Assembly: GCA_040830545.1 (NCBI GenBank)
Contig: JBFOMB010000125.1
Location: 1-14,396, forward strand
Origin: HXMU1420-2 sp040830545
GTDB taxonomy: Bacteria; Pseudomonadota; Alphaproteobacteria; Rhodobacterales; Rhodobacteraceae
Reading direction: 5' to 3'
Length of the DNA: 14,396 bases
Shown: positions 6,882 through 14,396 of the stretch, one piece after another
Position numbering within the stretch: the first letter of the stretch is position 1
How the letters are laid out: the number at the start of each line of letters is the position of its first letter
Made by a program: the position numbers and the translations under genes
The notes under the pieces: model-generated
Told to the model about the DNA's origin: nothing
Seen by the model: only the letters and a program-made list of their open reading frames with translations
Database searches by the model: none

Positions 6882-9800
6882 CTACTCCGCCGCGCGCAAG
6901 GGCGCAGGTTGAATGGGCTTGGTTGGGGCAGGGGCCTCTGGTGTGTCTTCCACCTCGTCCCAGATGATTTCCGGCGCTTTCAATCGGCGGGCAGCGCGGC
7001 GGATCGCCCAATCCTCGGCCAACCGGCCACGGCGACCGCCGGTGATACGGCCAATCAGACGGGCCAGCGCCACCATGTAGGTCCAGAACCACACGCGCAT
7101 GGCCAGCAGCGATGGTGTCACGACCAGTGTCAGCACCGTTGCCACACCCAGACCAAACACCACGGCAGTTGCCAGCTGTTTCCACCACAGCGCCGTCGGG
7201 CTGTCGATGGAATAGCCGCCGCCGATGAAGTCGAGCGACAGGCCGAACATCATGGGTGCCAGACCGGCCATGGTCGTGATTGTGGTCAGCAGAACCGGAC
7301 GAATACGCGATTCTGCGGTGCGCACGATCGCCTCGATCCGGGGCATGTAGCGCGAATATTCCTGATAGGTGTCGATCAGAACGATGTTGTTGTTCACCAC
7401 GATCCCGGCCAGAGCCACGATCCCCGTGCCTGTCATGATGATCGAAAACGGCTGGTTCATGACCAGCATCCCGATCAGCACGCCCGTGGTCGACAGGATC
7501 ACCGCCAACAGAACCAGAACCGAGTTATAGAAGCTGTTGAACTGCGCCAGCAGGATGATGAACATCAGGAACAGCGCGCCCATGAACGCGCTTTGCAGGA
7601 AGGCCTGGCTTTCCGCTTCGTCTTCCTGGTCACCGGTCCATTCCCAGCTGAGCGACCGGTCAAACGGTCCGGTTTCCAGCCACTTGGTCAGCTCGCCAAT
7701 CCGCTCGTTCGGAGTGATGGGCACGAAACGGGCTGACCCATCAGCCAGCGCTGCCCGCACTTCGTCAGCCGATGAGGCCGACAGCGACAACACGCTGAAC
7801 TTCGCGCCAGCCGCGTTTTCAATCACCGCACCGTTGGCCACCGCACCGTCTTCCAGCGATTGCACAACCGCCATCTCGGTGTCGTCGGACCCCGTCACAA
7901 CCTTTGACAGCCCCGGCAGCACATCCGCCTTCACGTCGAAATAGCGCTGCTGATCGACACGGCTGATCGAGGCGAGTTTGGCTACAGGCTCTCGCGTCAC
8001 GAAATTCGACAACGGCACCAGACCGTCATTCGTGCGCACCTTCAGCGCGTCCAGCGTGGACAGAACCCGGTCCTCTTCGGGCAGGCGCACGCGGATCTCG
8101 ATTTCTTCGTCCGAGGTGTCCACGCGCATCGTGTCCAACAGGATGCCGCGCGTGACCAGCTGCACCATGCCGCCGACCGTGGCGACGTTCGCGCCGTAGC
8201 GGCCCGCCTTTTCCACGTCGACATTGATCTGCCAGTCGATACCGGGCAGGGGCAGGCTGTCTTCGATCAGGGTCAGGCCAGTGGTCTCTTCGAACTGGGC
8301 CCGTGCGGTGGTCGCGGCGCTGGTCAGCGCTTCCCACTCTTCGCCCTTGATGCGCAGATGCACAGGTTTCGCCGAAGCGGGGCCTTGGGTCAGGGGTCGG
8401 ATTTCCACCTCGAAACCCGGCAATTCCGCAGCGGCTGCGCTCAGCTGGTCGATCACCAGATCGCCGTCAAAATCGGGCGAGGAAATCTCGCGGTCGATCC
8501 AGCCGCCCAGAATCGGTTCGCTTTCGGTCGGTCGATCCTCCCAGGGAATGATCTCGAACTGAACCTGACCCACCGTGTCCGGCGGCAGGGTCGCGCCGCT
8601 GGCATCCGTGTTCAGACCGCCGTCACCGGCAAAAGAGAACACGTTGATCACCGCCGGATGGCTGGCAATCAAGACTTCGGCCCGGCGCACCAATTCGTCC
8701 TGCTCGGACAGGGACAGGTTGCCCCGCGCCCGGACATAGGCCGTGGCCTGTTCCGGTTCGGATTCGACAAAGAACTCCACACCGTTGTTGTTTTCGCCAA
8801 AGTAGGCAAACACGTTCATCACGATGAACCCGACGGCTGCAACCGTGACAATCGGCATGATCGGATTGCCGGTGATCAGGAAGATGATCCAGCCAAACGG
8901 GCTGCGGCGATATCCCGAACGGACACGTTTTGCCTGCCGTTCGATCCGGGCCCCGCCCAGTACGACCGAGGCTGCAAAGGCCGACAACAGAAACATGACC
9001 CCACCCATCGCGGAACCAATCCCGGCAGGCGCCTCGGGAGGCAGCACGTAATGCGGGTTCAGGATCTGCATGGCCGACACGAACATGGCATAAAGCGCAA
9101 ATGGCACCAGCGCCGCACGCACAACCCAGGGCAGGCGGGCGCGCAGGGCCTCGGACCCGCTGGCAAACACACGGCTCAACCGGCCCGAGATGCCGCCCAT
9201 GACCGGCAGATAAATCAGCGCCACCACCAGCGATGCCGACAGAACGAAGATCAGCGTGACCGGCAACATGCCCATGAACTCACCCGGTACGCCCGGCCAG
9301 AACAGCATCGGCAGGAAGGCACACAGGGTTGTGGCGGTCGACGACACCACCGGCCAGAACATGCGCTGTGCGGCCTCCACATAGGCGCGCATGGGGCCAG
9401 AGCCTTCCTTGATGCGTTTGTCGGCGTATTCCACGACAACAATCGCACCATCCACCAGCATGCCGACCGCCAGAATCAGGCCGAACATGACGATGTTCGA
9501 AATTGCCACGCCCATCATGGCAAGGAAGGCAAAACACAGCAGGAACGACGTTGGGATCGCAAAACCAACGAGCAGCGCGGCCCGCGTGCCAAGGGCCGAC
9601 AGGACCACGATCATCACCAGCGCAATCGCCGTCAGAACCGAACCTTCCAACTGGCTGACCATCGACCCGACAACGCGGCTCTGGTCGTTGGATGTGCCGA
9701 CCTTCAGCGCAACTTTCAGCTCATCCGGCCATTTCGACCGGCTGTCCTCGACCGTGGCTTTCACCAGGTCTACCGTGTCGATCAAGTTGAACCCTTTGCG

Positions 9801-10655
9801 CTTGACCACCTGCAACGCAACGGTCTTTTCACCATTGAACCGCGCGGTGCCAGCACGGTCCTCGAAGGTGAAGTTGATCTGCGCCAGATCGCCCAGCGTC
9901 ACCACCCGGTCACCATTCGTTTTGACCGGCAGGTCATAGATGTCGCGCGGTTCGTCGAACGAGGACGGAATTTTGACCGAGAACGTGCCGCTTTCGGTCT
10001 CAACTTCACCGGCTGCAATCAGCTGGTTGTTATTCACTACAACGTCGATCAATTCGCCCGCCGTGACGTTGTAGGCTTCCAGCCGCAGCGGGTCGATCAC
10101 GACTTCGACCATCTCGTCCCGGTTGCCCGCGATCCCGGCTTCAAGCACCGCGTCCAGCGATTCCAGATCGTCCTGCAGGTCTTTCGCCACCCGGGCCAAT
10201 GTGCGTTCCGGCACATCACCGGTCAGGTTCACGATGATGATCGGGAATTCTGAGAAGTTGAATTCCTCCAGCGAATACTTTTCCGCCCCGTCCGGGAATT
10301 GCGCCTCTGCCGCGTTCATCGCGTCGCGCACCTCGGCCAACGTCGCGGCCTTGTCCCAGCCGAATTCAAACTCCAGCACCACGTTGGCATAGTTTTCCGC
10401 CGCCGTGCTCGACATGGTGTCGAGCCCGTCCAGATCAGCTAGCTCGGTCTCCATCGTCTTGACCAGCAGGCTTTCACTGTCCTCGGCGGAAATGCCCGGG
10501 AATTCGACAGACACGATCAGAACCGGGATCTGAATGTCCGGTTCGCCTTCCTTGGGCAGGCTGAAATAGGAAAACCCGCCGATCACGATGGACAGGATAA
10601 TGAATGCGACCACCATCCGCGCGCGGTTGGCGGCCCAATCGACGACGCCGGTCAT
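6882..10655 (-). CDS. RND efflux transporter permease subunit (AcrB-like, enlarged)
   Basis: Proton-driven inner-membrane pump, expected to be a trimer exporting lipophilic compounds through a membrane fusion protein and an outer-membrane channel. At 1257 residues it is about 200 longer than AcrB. Both halves are present: the periplasmic loop after the first helix begins FSLPKEGEPDIQ-like, the TM4 relay reads GMLVDGAIVVVEY (Asp402 kept, AcrB's second Asp replaced by Gly403), and TM10 reads GIVVNNNIVLID (Asn1088 where AcrB has Lys940). Between TM6 and TM7 an insert of about 80-100 residues holds two extra hydrophobic segments (about 515-575). After TM12 comes a basic then Pro-rich cytoplasmic tail of about 70 residues. 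The start codon shares ATGA with the stop of the upstream fusion-protein gene, so translation is probably coupled. Substrate unknown; it reads as HAE-like rather than CusA-like. Confidence 0.95.
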   Translation of the reverse strand: MTGVVDWAANRARMVVAFIILSIVIGGFSYFSLPKEGEPDIQIPVLIVSVEFPGISAEDSESLLVKTMETELADLDGLDTMSSTAAENYANVVLEFEFGWDKAATLAEVRDAMNAAEAQFPDGAEKYSLEEFNFSEFPIIIVNLTGDVPERTLARVAKDLQDDLESLDAVLEAGIAGNRDEMVEVVIDPLRLEAYNVTAGELIDVVVNNNQLIAAGEVETESGTFSVKIPSSFDEPRDIYDLPVKTNGDRVVTLGDLAQINFTFEDRAGTARFNGEKTVALQVVKRKGFNLIDTVDLVKATVEDSRSKWPDELKVALKVGTSNDQSRVVGSMVSQLEGSVLTAIALVMIVVLSALGTRAALLVGFAIPTSFLLCFAFLAMMGVAISNIVMFGLILAVGMLVDGAIVVVEYADKRIKEGSGPMRAYVEAAQRMFWPVVSSTATTLCAFLPMLFWPGVPGEFMGMLPVTLIFVLSASLVVALIYLPVMGGISGRLSRVFASGSEALRARLPWVVRAALVPFALYAMFVSAMQILNPHYVLPPEAPAGIGSAMGGVMFLLSAFAASVVLGGARIERQAKRVRSGYRRSPFGWIIFLITGNPIMPIVTVAAVGFIVMNVFAYFGENNNGVEFFVESEPEQATAYVRARGNLSLSEQDELVRRAEVLIASHPAVINVFSFAGDGGLNTDASGATLPPDTVGQVQFEIIPWEDRPTESEPILGGWIDREISSPDFDGDLVIDQLSAAAAELPGFEVEIRPLTQGPASAKPVHLRIKGEEWEALTSAATTARAQFEETTGLTLIEDSLPLPGIDWQINVDVEKAGRYGANVATVGGMVQLVTRGILLDTMRVDTSDEEIEIRVRLPEEDRVLSTLDALKVRTNDGLVPLSNFVTREPVAKLASISRVDQQRYFDVKADVLPGLSKVVTGSDDTEMAVVQSLEDGAVANGAVIENAAGAKFSVLSLSASSADEVRAALADGSARFVPITPNERIGELTKWLETGPFDRSLSWEWTGDQEDEAESQAFLQSAFMGALFLMFIILLAQFNSFYNSVLVLLAVILSTTGVLIGMLVMNQPFSIIMTGTGIVALAGIVVNNNIVLIDTYQEYSRYMPRIEAIVRTAESRIRPVLLTTITTMAGLAPMMFGLSLDFIGGGYSIDSPTALWWKQLATAVVFGLGVATVLTLVVTPSLLAMRVWFWTYMVALARLIGRITGGRRGRLAEDWAIRRAARRLKAPEIIWDEVEDTPEAPAPTKPIQPAPLRAAE

Positions 10656-11926
10656 TGATCAGCCTCCGCGTAGGATGGCGCGACCTTCACGCCGTCGGTG
10701 ACAAAGTCCTGCCCGACAACAATCACATCCGCCACATCGGGCAATCCGGCCAGCCAGACGCCGTCCGTCTGGTCGCGCAGGATTTGCACCGGCACAAACC
10801 GCACCGTGTCGGTCAGGTCCACCGTCCGCACACCCAGCGCGCCGTCATTGTTCAGCGTCAGAGCTGATTGCGGCAGGAAATGCGCCATCGCGCCATCCGC
10901 CTGGATCAGGATTTCCGCTGTCTGCCCGTCCCGGATGCTGAAATCCGAGTTGTCGACCACGATCTCCACCTCAAAGGTCCGCGTCAGCGGATCGGCCGAG
11001 CGGCTGACAAACACGACCTCGCCCTGCACCTGACGGCCCGAGGCCAGTTCCGCCCCCGCCAGCGCACCGGTTTCAACCCGGTCCACTTCGGTTTCGGGGA
11101 TGAACCCCACCAGCTTGATTGGGTTCAGCTGGATGATCGTCGCGCATTGCGATCCGGGCTGCATCAGGCTGCCCAGTTCCGCCGCGTCGGTTTCCAGCAG
11201 CCCGCCAAACGGCGCGGTGATGGTCAGCCGGTCAATTTCACGCTTGGCCAGTGCCACGGCGGCAGCGGCTGCCTCGATCCCCGACTGCGTTGCCTCAACG
11301 CCCGATGTGGCGGAGGCCACGGTCGCCTCAGCTGCGCGCACGGCCGCTTCGGTGGCTTTCAGGCGCGTTTCGGACGCATAACCGCCCTCGATCAGCTTTG
11401 ACGCGGCGTTGTAATTCACCTTGGCCTCGGCCACGCGCGCCTTGGCCTCAGTCAGGCGGGCCTGCGCTTCGGGCACCCGGCTGGTCGCCTCGGCCAGTGC
11501 CGCCCGCGCCTCGGCCAACGAGGCTTCACGCGTTCCGGGGTCCAACTGGCACAGCACATCGCCGGTTTCGACCCGCGTGCCCTTGCGCAGCGGTTCGGAG
11601 ATCACAACAGCAGAGGTTTCTGCCATCACCTGAACTTCGCGGTTGGCCTGTGTCTGCCCACGCACGATCACCGCGCTTTCGATTGTCGTGGCCTTGGACT
11701 GCTGCACAACCACGCCAACCAGTGTCTGGGCCGCTGCAGCAATTGGCGTATCAGCCTCTTCGGCAGGCGCCTCTGCCTGGTCCGTTGGCGCCTCTGCTTT
11801 CGCCTCAGTGGCCTGAACCTCGGTGCTGTCGCCGCGGGCAAAGGCCATAACCCGCTCCCGCTCCATCACGAGACCGAACAAAGCGAGCGTCACCAGAGCG
11901 GCGGTGATCATGGGTATCAATCGCAT
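10652..11926 (-). CDS. RND efflux membrane fusion protein (HlyD/AcrA family periplasmic adaptor)
   Basis: Links the RND permease to an outer-membrane channel across the periplasm; 424 residues. N-terminal hydrophobic anchor (about 4-20) without lipobox, an Ala/Glu-rich spacer (33-66), lipoyl half VMAETSAVV...GDVLCQLDP (about 99-130), a long alpha-helical hairpin of Ala/Glu/Arg heptad character (about 131-232), the second lipoyl half beginning LTITAPFGG (234-242), then the beta-barrel (about 268-345) and the membrane-proximal domain. I chose ATG 11926, with TTAGGA nine bases upstream, placing the anchor at the N-terminus; the frame extends to a TTG at 11968 that is unlikely. The gene overlaps the permease start by four bases. 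No TolC-like gene follows in the window, so the outer channel must be encoded elsewhere. Confidence 0.93.
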   Translation of the reverse strand: MRLIPMITAALVTLALFGLVMERERVMAFARGDSTEVQATEAKAEAPTDQAEAPAEEADTPIAAAAQTLVGVVVQQSKATTIESAVIVRGQTQANREVQVMAETSAVVISEPLRKGTRVETGDVLCQLDPGTREASLAEARAALAEATSRVPEAQARLTEAKARVAEAKVNYNAASKLIEGGYASETRLKATEAAVRAAEATVASATSGVEATQSGIEAAAAAVALAKREIDRLTITAPFGGLLETDAAELGSLMQPGSQCATIIQLNPIKLVGFIPETEVDRVETGALAGAELASGRQVQGEVVFVSRSADPLTRTFEVEIVVDNSDFSIRDGQTAEILIQADGAMAHFLPQSALTLNNDGALGVRTVDLTDTVRFVPVQILRDQTDGVWLAGLPDVADVIVVGQDFVTDGVKVAPSYAEADQ

Positions 11927-11993
11927 AACGTGTTGTCCTAAACCTTCCGACACGACTCGGACCGGCAATGATGCAGCGCCCGACTTGATCGTC

Positions 11994-12030
11994 CATATAG
12001 GGTGTCGATACGCTAAACTAACCAGTTCAG
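11994..12030 (-). promoter_or_regulatory. Efflux operon promoter region with 18-bp palindromic operator candidate
   Basis: On the minus strand CTGAACTGGTTAGTTTAG (12030-12013) is an imperfect palindrome: arms CTGAACT and AGTTTAG match at six of seven positions around GGTT. A -10-like TATATG lies at 11999-11994, so the -35 would fall inside the palindrome; I see no good -35 hexamer. An A-rich run lies just upstream (12041-12031). Position and shape resemble TetR/AcrR-type operators of efflux operons, but the regulator gene is not in the window. Confidence 0.45.
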
Positions 12031-12187
12031 ATTAATTTTTTTCACGAACCCGTGCAAGACCGCCACGCTGTGTCGTGAAAGCGCACTTGGCTTGCCATGT
12101 TCCTGCCTGTAAGAAAGGCGCGATCCGGGGCTGGCGTGCCTGCAAACGCCTAAGAAATAGCCCTCTGGTCCAATTTGGGGGCAAGGT

Positions 12188-12862
12188 ATGAGCGATACCG
12201 ACAGTTTTATCGAGGAAGTGACCGAAGAGGTCCGGCGCGACCGCCTGTATGGCTATCTGCGCAAATACGGATGGATTCCGGCACTTGTCATCGTCGCAAT
12301 CGTCGCAGGGACCGGTTGGAATGAATACCGCAAGGCCACCGCCCGGGCCGAGGCCGAGGCGCTGGGCGATGCGCTGATCGCCGCTTTGGGCGAAAACGAA
12401 CCCGAAGGTCGTGCGCAGGGGCTCAGCACCGTTGAGGGCAGCACACCCGGAAACGAGGCCATCGTTAAGATGCTGCTGGCTGCCGCACAGTCGAACTCCG
12501 ATCAGGTGGACGAGGCTGTTGCCGGTCTGAACCAGATCGCCCTGAACGGTGACCTGCCGCAGATCTATCGCGACATCGCCGCGTTCAAGGCGCTGCTTCT
12601 GCAATCCGAAACACTGTCCGCAGACGACCGCCGTACTCAGTTCGGCGCGCTGGCACAGGCCGGCAACCCGCTGCGTCTGCTGGCCGAGGAACAACTGGCC
12701 CTGATCGACGTCGCCGAAGGTGAAACCGATGCCGCCATCGAAAGGTTGCAAGCGATCCTGCAGGACGCAGAAGTGACACAAGACTTGCAAGACCGCGCCA
12801 GCCAGTTGATTGTGGCGCTGGGCGGCACGCCCGAGGCCCTGCTGCCAGTTACTCAGGGCTGA
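12188..12862 (+). CDS. YfgM-like membrane-anchored tetratricopeptide-type protein
   Basis: A 224-residue single-pass inner-membrane protein of the YfgM/TPR_21 (formerly DUF2133) kind. E. coli YfgM (about 206 residues) associates with the SecYEG translocon and periplasmic chaperones; a like role is inferred. An acidic N-terminal stretch with FIEEVTEEVRRDRL is followed by a transmembrane helix (about 29-44, GWIPALVIVAIVAGTGW) and WNEYRK, all in the normal family order, then a helical periplasmic domain whose repeats are degenerate (ALGDALIAAL, AAFKALLL, LRLLAEEQLALID). GGGGGCAAGG directly upstream serves as ribosome-binding sequence. It precedes bamB by 72 bp, as in E. coli, which supports the assignment more than the divergent sequence does. 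hisS, next to yfgM in E. coli, is not here. Confidence 0.85.
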   Translation: MSDTDSFIEEVTEEVRRDRLYGYLRKYGWIPALVIVAIVAGTGWNEYRKATARAEAEALGDALIAALGENEPEGRAQGLSTVEGSTPGNEAIVKMLLAAAQSNSDQVDEAVAGLNQIALNGDLPQIYRDIAAFKALLLQSETLSADDRRTQFGALAQAGNPLRLLAEEQLALIDVAEGETDAAIERLQAILQDAEVTQDLQDRASQLIVALGGTPEALLPVTQG

Positions 12863-12934
12863 TCGGTCCGTCGCACAAGGGGTTTGGCCCGGCGACTGGG
12901 GGGCCAGAGCAAAGAACGGGAAACGGGGTCAACC

Positions 12935-14275
12935 ATGTTCCGAACGCAAGGCGTCAAACAGGCTACGAAACGTCCAGCATGGATGCTCATGGCGGCGGCT
13001 GCTGCTGTGGTAACACTGGCCTCGTGCGAGCGCGAAGTCATCCTGCCTGGCGACCGCGAAGACATTCGCGACGCCACCGTTGCAGAACGTCAATTCGAAA
13101 ACCAAAGCCCGGCGATCAGCCTGTCAGGCCAAACCGCCAACACAAGCTGGGCGCAGGGGCCGGGCTCTCCCACTTATCGCACCACGCATCCCGCACTCAG
13201 CAGCGCACCGCAGCGGTTCTGGAGTGCTAATATCGGCCTTGGCAACACCCGCAAACAACGCATCACTGCTGAACCGATCATCGGCGGGGGACTGATCTAT
13301 ACACTTGATGCCAGTGCGCGCGTGTCAGCTTTCGCCAACAATGGTGGCACGGTGTGGTCCACCGACCTGACCCCTGTCCTGGAGGATGATGGCGACGCGA
13401 CCGGCGGCGGTATGGCCTACTATCAGGATCGCCTGTATGTGTCGTCCGGGTTCGGCAACCTGACCGCGCTCAATGCAAAAACCGGCGCAGTTCTGTGGAA
13501 GCAGAAACTGGACGCAACCGGCAGCGGACAACCCACCATCGTGGACGGGCTGCTCTATGTCATGGCAGGTGACAACACCGGCTGGGTCATCAACATCAAG
13601 GATGGCACAATTGCCTGGCAGGTCACGGCTTCGCCCAGCCTCGCCAACGTTCTGGGCGCCCCGCCGCCCGCGATTTCCGGCAAATACGCGGTGTTTGGCT
13701 TTGGCTCGGGTGATGTCCTGACCGTGTTCCGCCGGGGCGGCCTGCGCCGGTGGGAGGCATCGGTTGCCGGACAGCGCGTCGGGCGCACTGCCGCACAGGT
13801 GACGGACGTGACCGGCCCGCCGATGATTGTCGGCAGCCGGGTCTATGTCGGCAACCACTCGGGTCGAACGGCAGCCTTTGACATGGAAACCGGCGACCGG
13901 CTGTGGACGGCAAGCCAGGGCGCACTGGGCAATATCTGGCCTGCGGGCAACAGCCTGTTTGTCGTGACCGACCGTCAGCAACTGGCGCGCATCTCGACAT
14001 CTGACGGATCGCTGATCTGGGCCGTGGACCTGCCCGGCTTCAAAAAGGACAAGCCGCGCCGCCGTGGTCCGGTCTATGCGCATTATGGTCCCGTGGTGGC
14101 CGGTGGGCGTGTGTTTGTGGCCTCCTCTGACGGGGTGCTGCGCGCCTTCAACCCGCAAAACGGGGCGCTGACCCATCAGACCGCTCTGCCCGGCGGGGCC
14201 GCCAGCCAGCCGGTTGTTGCCAACCGCACGCTCTATGTCGTCAGCCAGGAAGGCCAATTGCACGCTTTCCGTTAA
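12935..14275 (+). CDS. bamB: BamB-like PQQ beta-propeller lipoprotein of the outer-membrane assembly complex
   Basis: Predicted outer-membrane lipoprotein that scaffolds BamA in beta-barrel protein insertion. It has 446 residues against about 390 in E. coli. A basic n-region and hydrophobic stretch end in the lipobox LASC with Cys31 as the lipidated residue; the next residue is Glu, so no Asp+2 inner-membrane retention signal. The mature part is a run of beta-propeller blades each closing on a PQQ-type G-x-x-x-W motif: Trp141, Trp188, Trp228, Trp273, Trp324 and Trp362, with further blades at 385-410 and 425-446. The start at 12935 is preceded by GGGG at six bases; downstream Met17 and Met19 would cut into the signal sequence. 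The region 32-110 before the first blade is longer than usual and probably disordered. Position between yfgM-like and der matches E. coli. Confidence 0.92.
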   Translation: MFRTQGVKQATKRPAWMLMAAAAAVVTLASCEREVILPGDREDIRDATVAERQFENQSPAISLSGQTANTSWAQGPGSPTYRTTHPALSSAPQRFWSANIGLGNTRKQRITAEPIIGGGLIYTLDASARVSAFANNGGTVWSTDLTPVLEDDGDATGGGMAYYQDRLYVSSGFGNLTALNAKTGAVLWKQKLDATGSGQPTIVDGLLYVMAGDNTGWVINIKDGTIAWQVTASPSLANVLGAPPPAISGKYAVFGFGSGDVLTVFRRGGLRRWEASVAGQRVGRTAAQVTDVTGPPMIVGSRVYVGNHSGRTAAFDMETGDRLWTASQGALGNIWPAGNSLFVVTDRQQLARISTSDGSLIWAVDLPGFKKDKPRRRGPVYAHYGPVVAGGRVFVASSDGVLRAFNPQNGALTHQTALPGGAASQPVVANRTLYVVSQEGQLHAFR

Positions 14276-14322
14276 GCGCGGGATGCGCTAAAGGGCCTGT
14301 CTGATCGATCGGAAGCACGCAG

Positions 14323-14396
14323 ATGTCCTTTACCCTCGCCATCGTGGGCCGTCCCAACGTGGGGAAAGCCACCCTGTTCAACCGCCTTGTCGGCAA
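14323..14396 (+). CDS. der: Ribosome-assembly GTPase Der (partial, only the N-terminus in window)
   Basis: Der (EngA) is an essential tandem-domain GTPase for assembly of the 50S ribosomal subunit. Only 24 complete codons are present, but they are diagnostic: a short N-terminus, then AIVGRPNVGKATLFNRLVG, the G1 loop of the first GTPase domain. GGAAG at 14311-14315 lies seven bases before the ATG. The gap to bamB is 47 bp, so co-transcription is likely. The canonical G1 text is GRPNVGKST; here residue 16 is Ala (codon GCC), replacing the Ser whose side chain coordinates magnesium, while Thr17 is kept. Whether this is a real family variant or an error cannot be decided from one copy. Confidence 0.93.
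   Translation, partial: MSFTLAIVGRPNVGKATLFNRLVG

Noticed and set aside
8358..10253. Long plus-strand open frame (631 codons) opposite the RND permease gene
   Set aside because: His/Arg/Gln-rich shadow of a GC-rich gene on the other strand; no recognisable domain, and the permease frame is certain.
12087..12115. Possible promoter TTGGCT-N17-TAAGAA for the yfgM-like gene
   Set aside because: Hexamers match at only 4 and 3 positions; I would not call it without a mapped start. The rest of 12031-12187 shows no better pair.
12885..12906. TGGCCC/GGGCCA inverted repeat with a ten-base loop between the yfgM-like gene and bamB
   Set aside because: Six-base stem in GC-rich sequence, no T run; easily arises by chance.
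13325..14263. 312-codon minus-strand open frame opposite bamB
   Set aside because: Antisense shadow; the BamB frame has a lipobox and regular propeller motifs.

Overview
The window looks like ordinary chromosomal DNA from a GC-rich alphaproteobacterium, most likely a marine Rhodobacterales (Roseobacter-group) species. The inference rests on overall protein style (type-2 ArgC, an Atm1-type ABC exporter, an FNR-type box before a universal stress gene, a YfgM-like/BamB/Der cluster), on strong GC bias at third codon positions, and on long antisense open frames. I see no insertion sequence, phage gene, CRISPR array, tRNA or rRNA.

Left part (1-4344): the 5' two thirds of argC (arginine biosynthesis, minus strand, running off the left edge) diverges from rarD, an EamA-type permease. 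rarD converges on, and overlaps by 88 bp, a LOG-family (cytokinin riboside phosphoribohydrolase-like) gene on the minus strand. The LOG gene diverges from a 648-residue membrane-anchored envelope protein with a long acidic disordered region, two Ig-like modules and a C-terminal LysM. Two credible sigma70-type promoters for this divergent pair lie on the same 36 bp in opposite directions.

Middle part (4345-6783): an Atm1/HMT1-type ABC half-transporter, then a single-domain universal stress protein preceded by a near-perfect FNR box at the right distance from a -10 element for oxygen-controlled activation. A strong hairpin terminator (6826-6850) separates these plus-strand genes from the converging efflux operon.

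Efflux operon (6882-11926, minus): a membrane fusion protein gene and an RND permease gene that overlap by 4 bp (ATGA). The permease is about 200 residues longer than AcrB, with an extra hydrophobic pair in the central cytoplasmic region and an extended C-terminal tail. No outer-membrane TolC gene and no regulator gene are visible, but an 18-bp imperfect palindrome sits where the operon's -35 region should be.

Right part (12188-14396, plus): a YfgM-like membrane-anchored TPR-type protein, the BamB outer-membrane-assembly lipoprotein, and the first 24 codons of the ribosome-assembly GTPase Der, in the same order as E. coli yfgM-bamB-der. The Der fragment has Ala where the G1 motif normally has the Mg-binding Ser.

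I do not see a wholly new system. The best leads are the FNR-controlled stress gene, the unusual LysM tether protein, the enlarged RND pump with its palindrome, and the Der G1 substitution.
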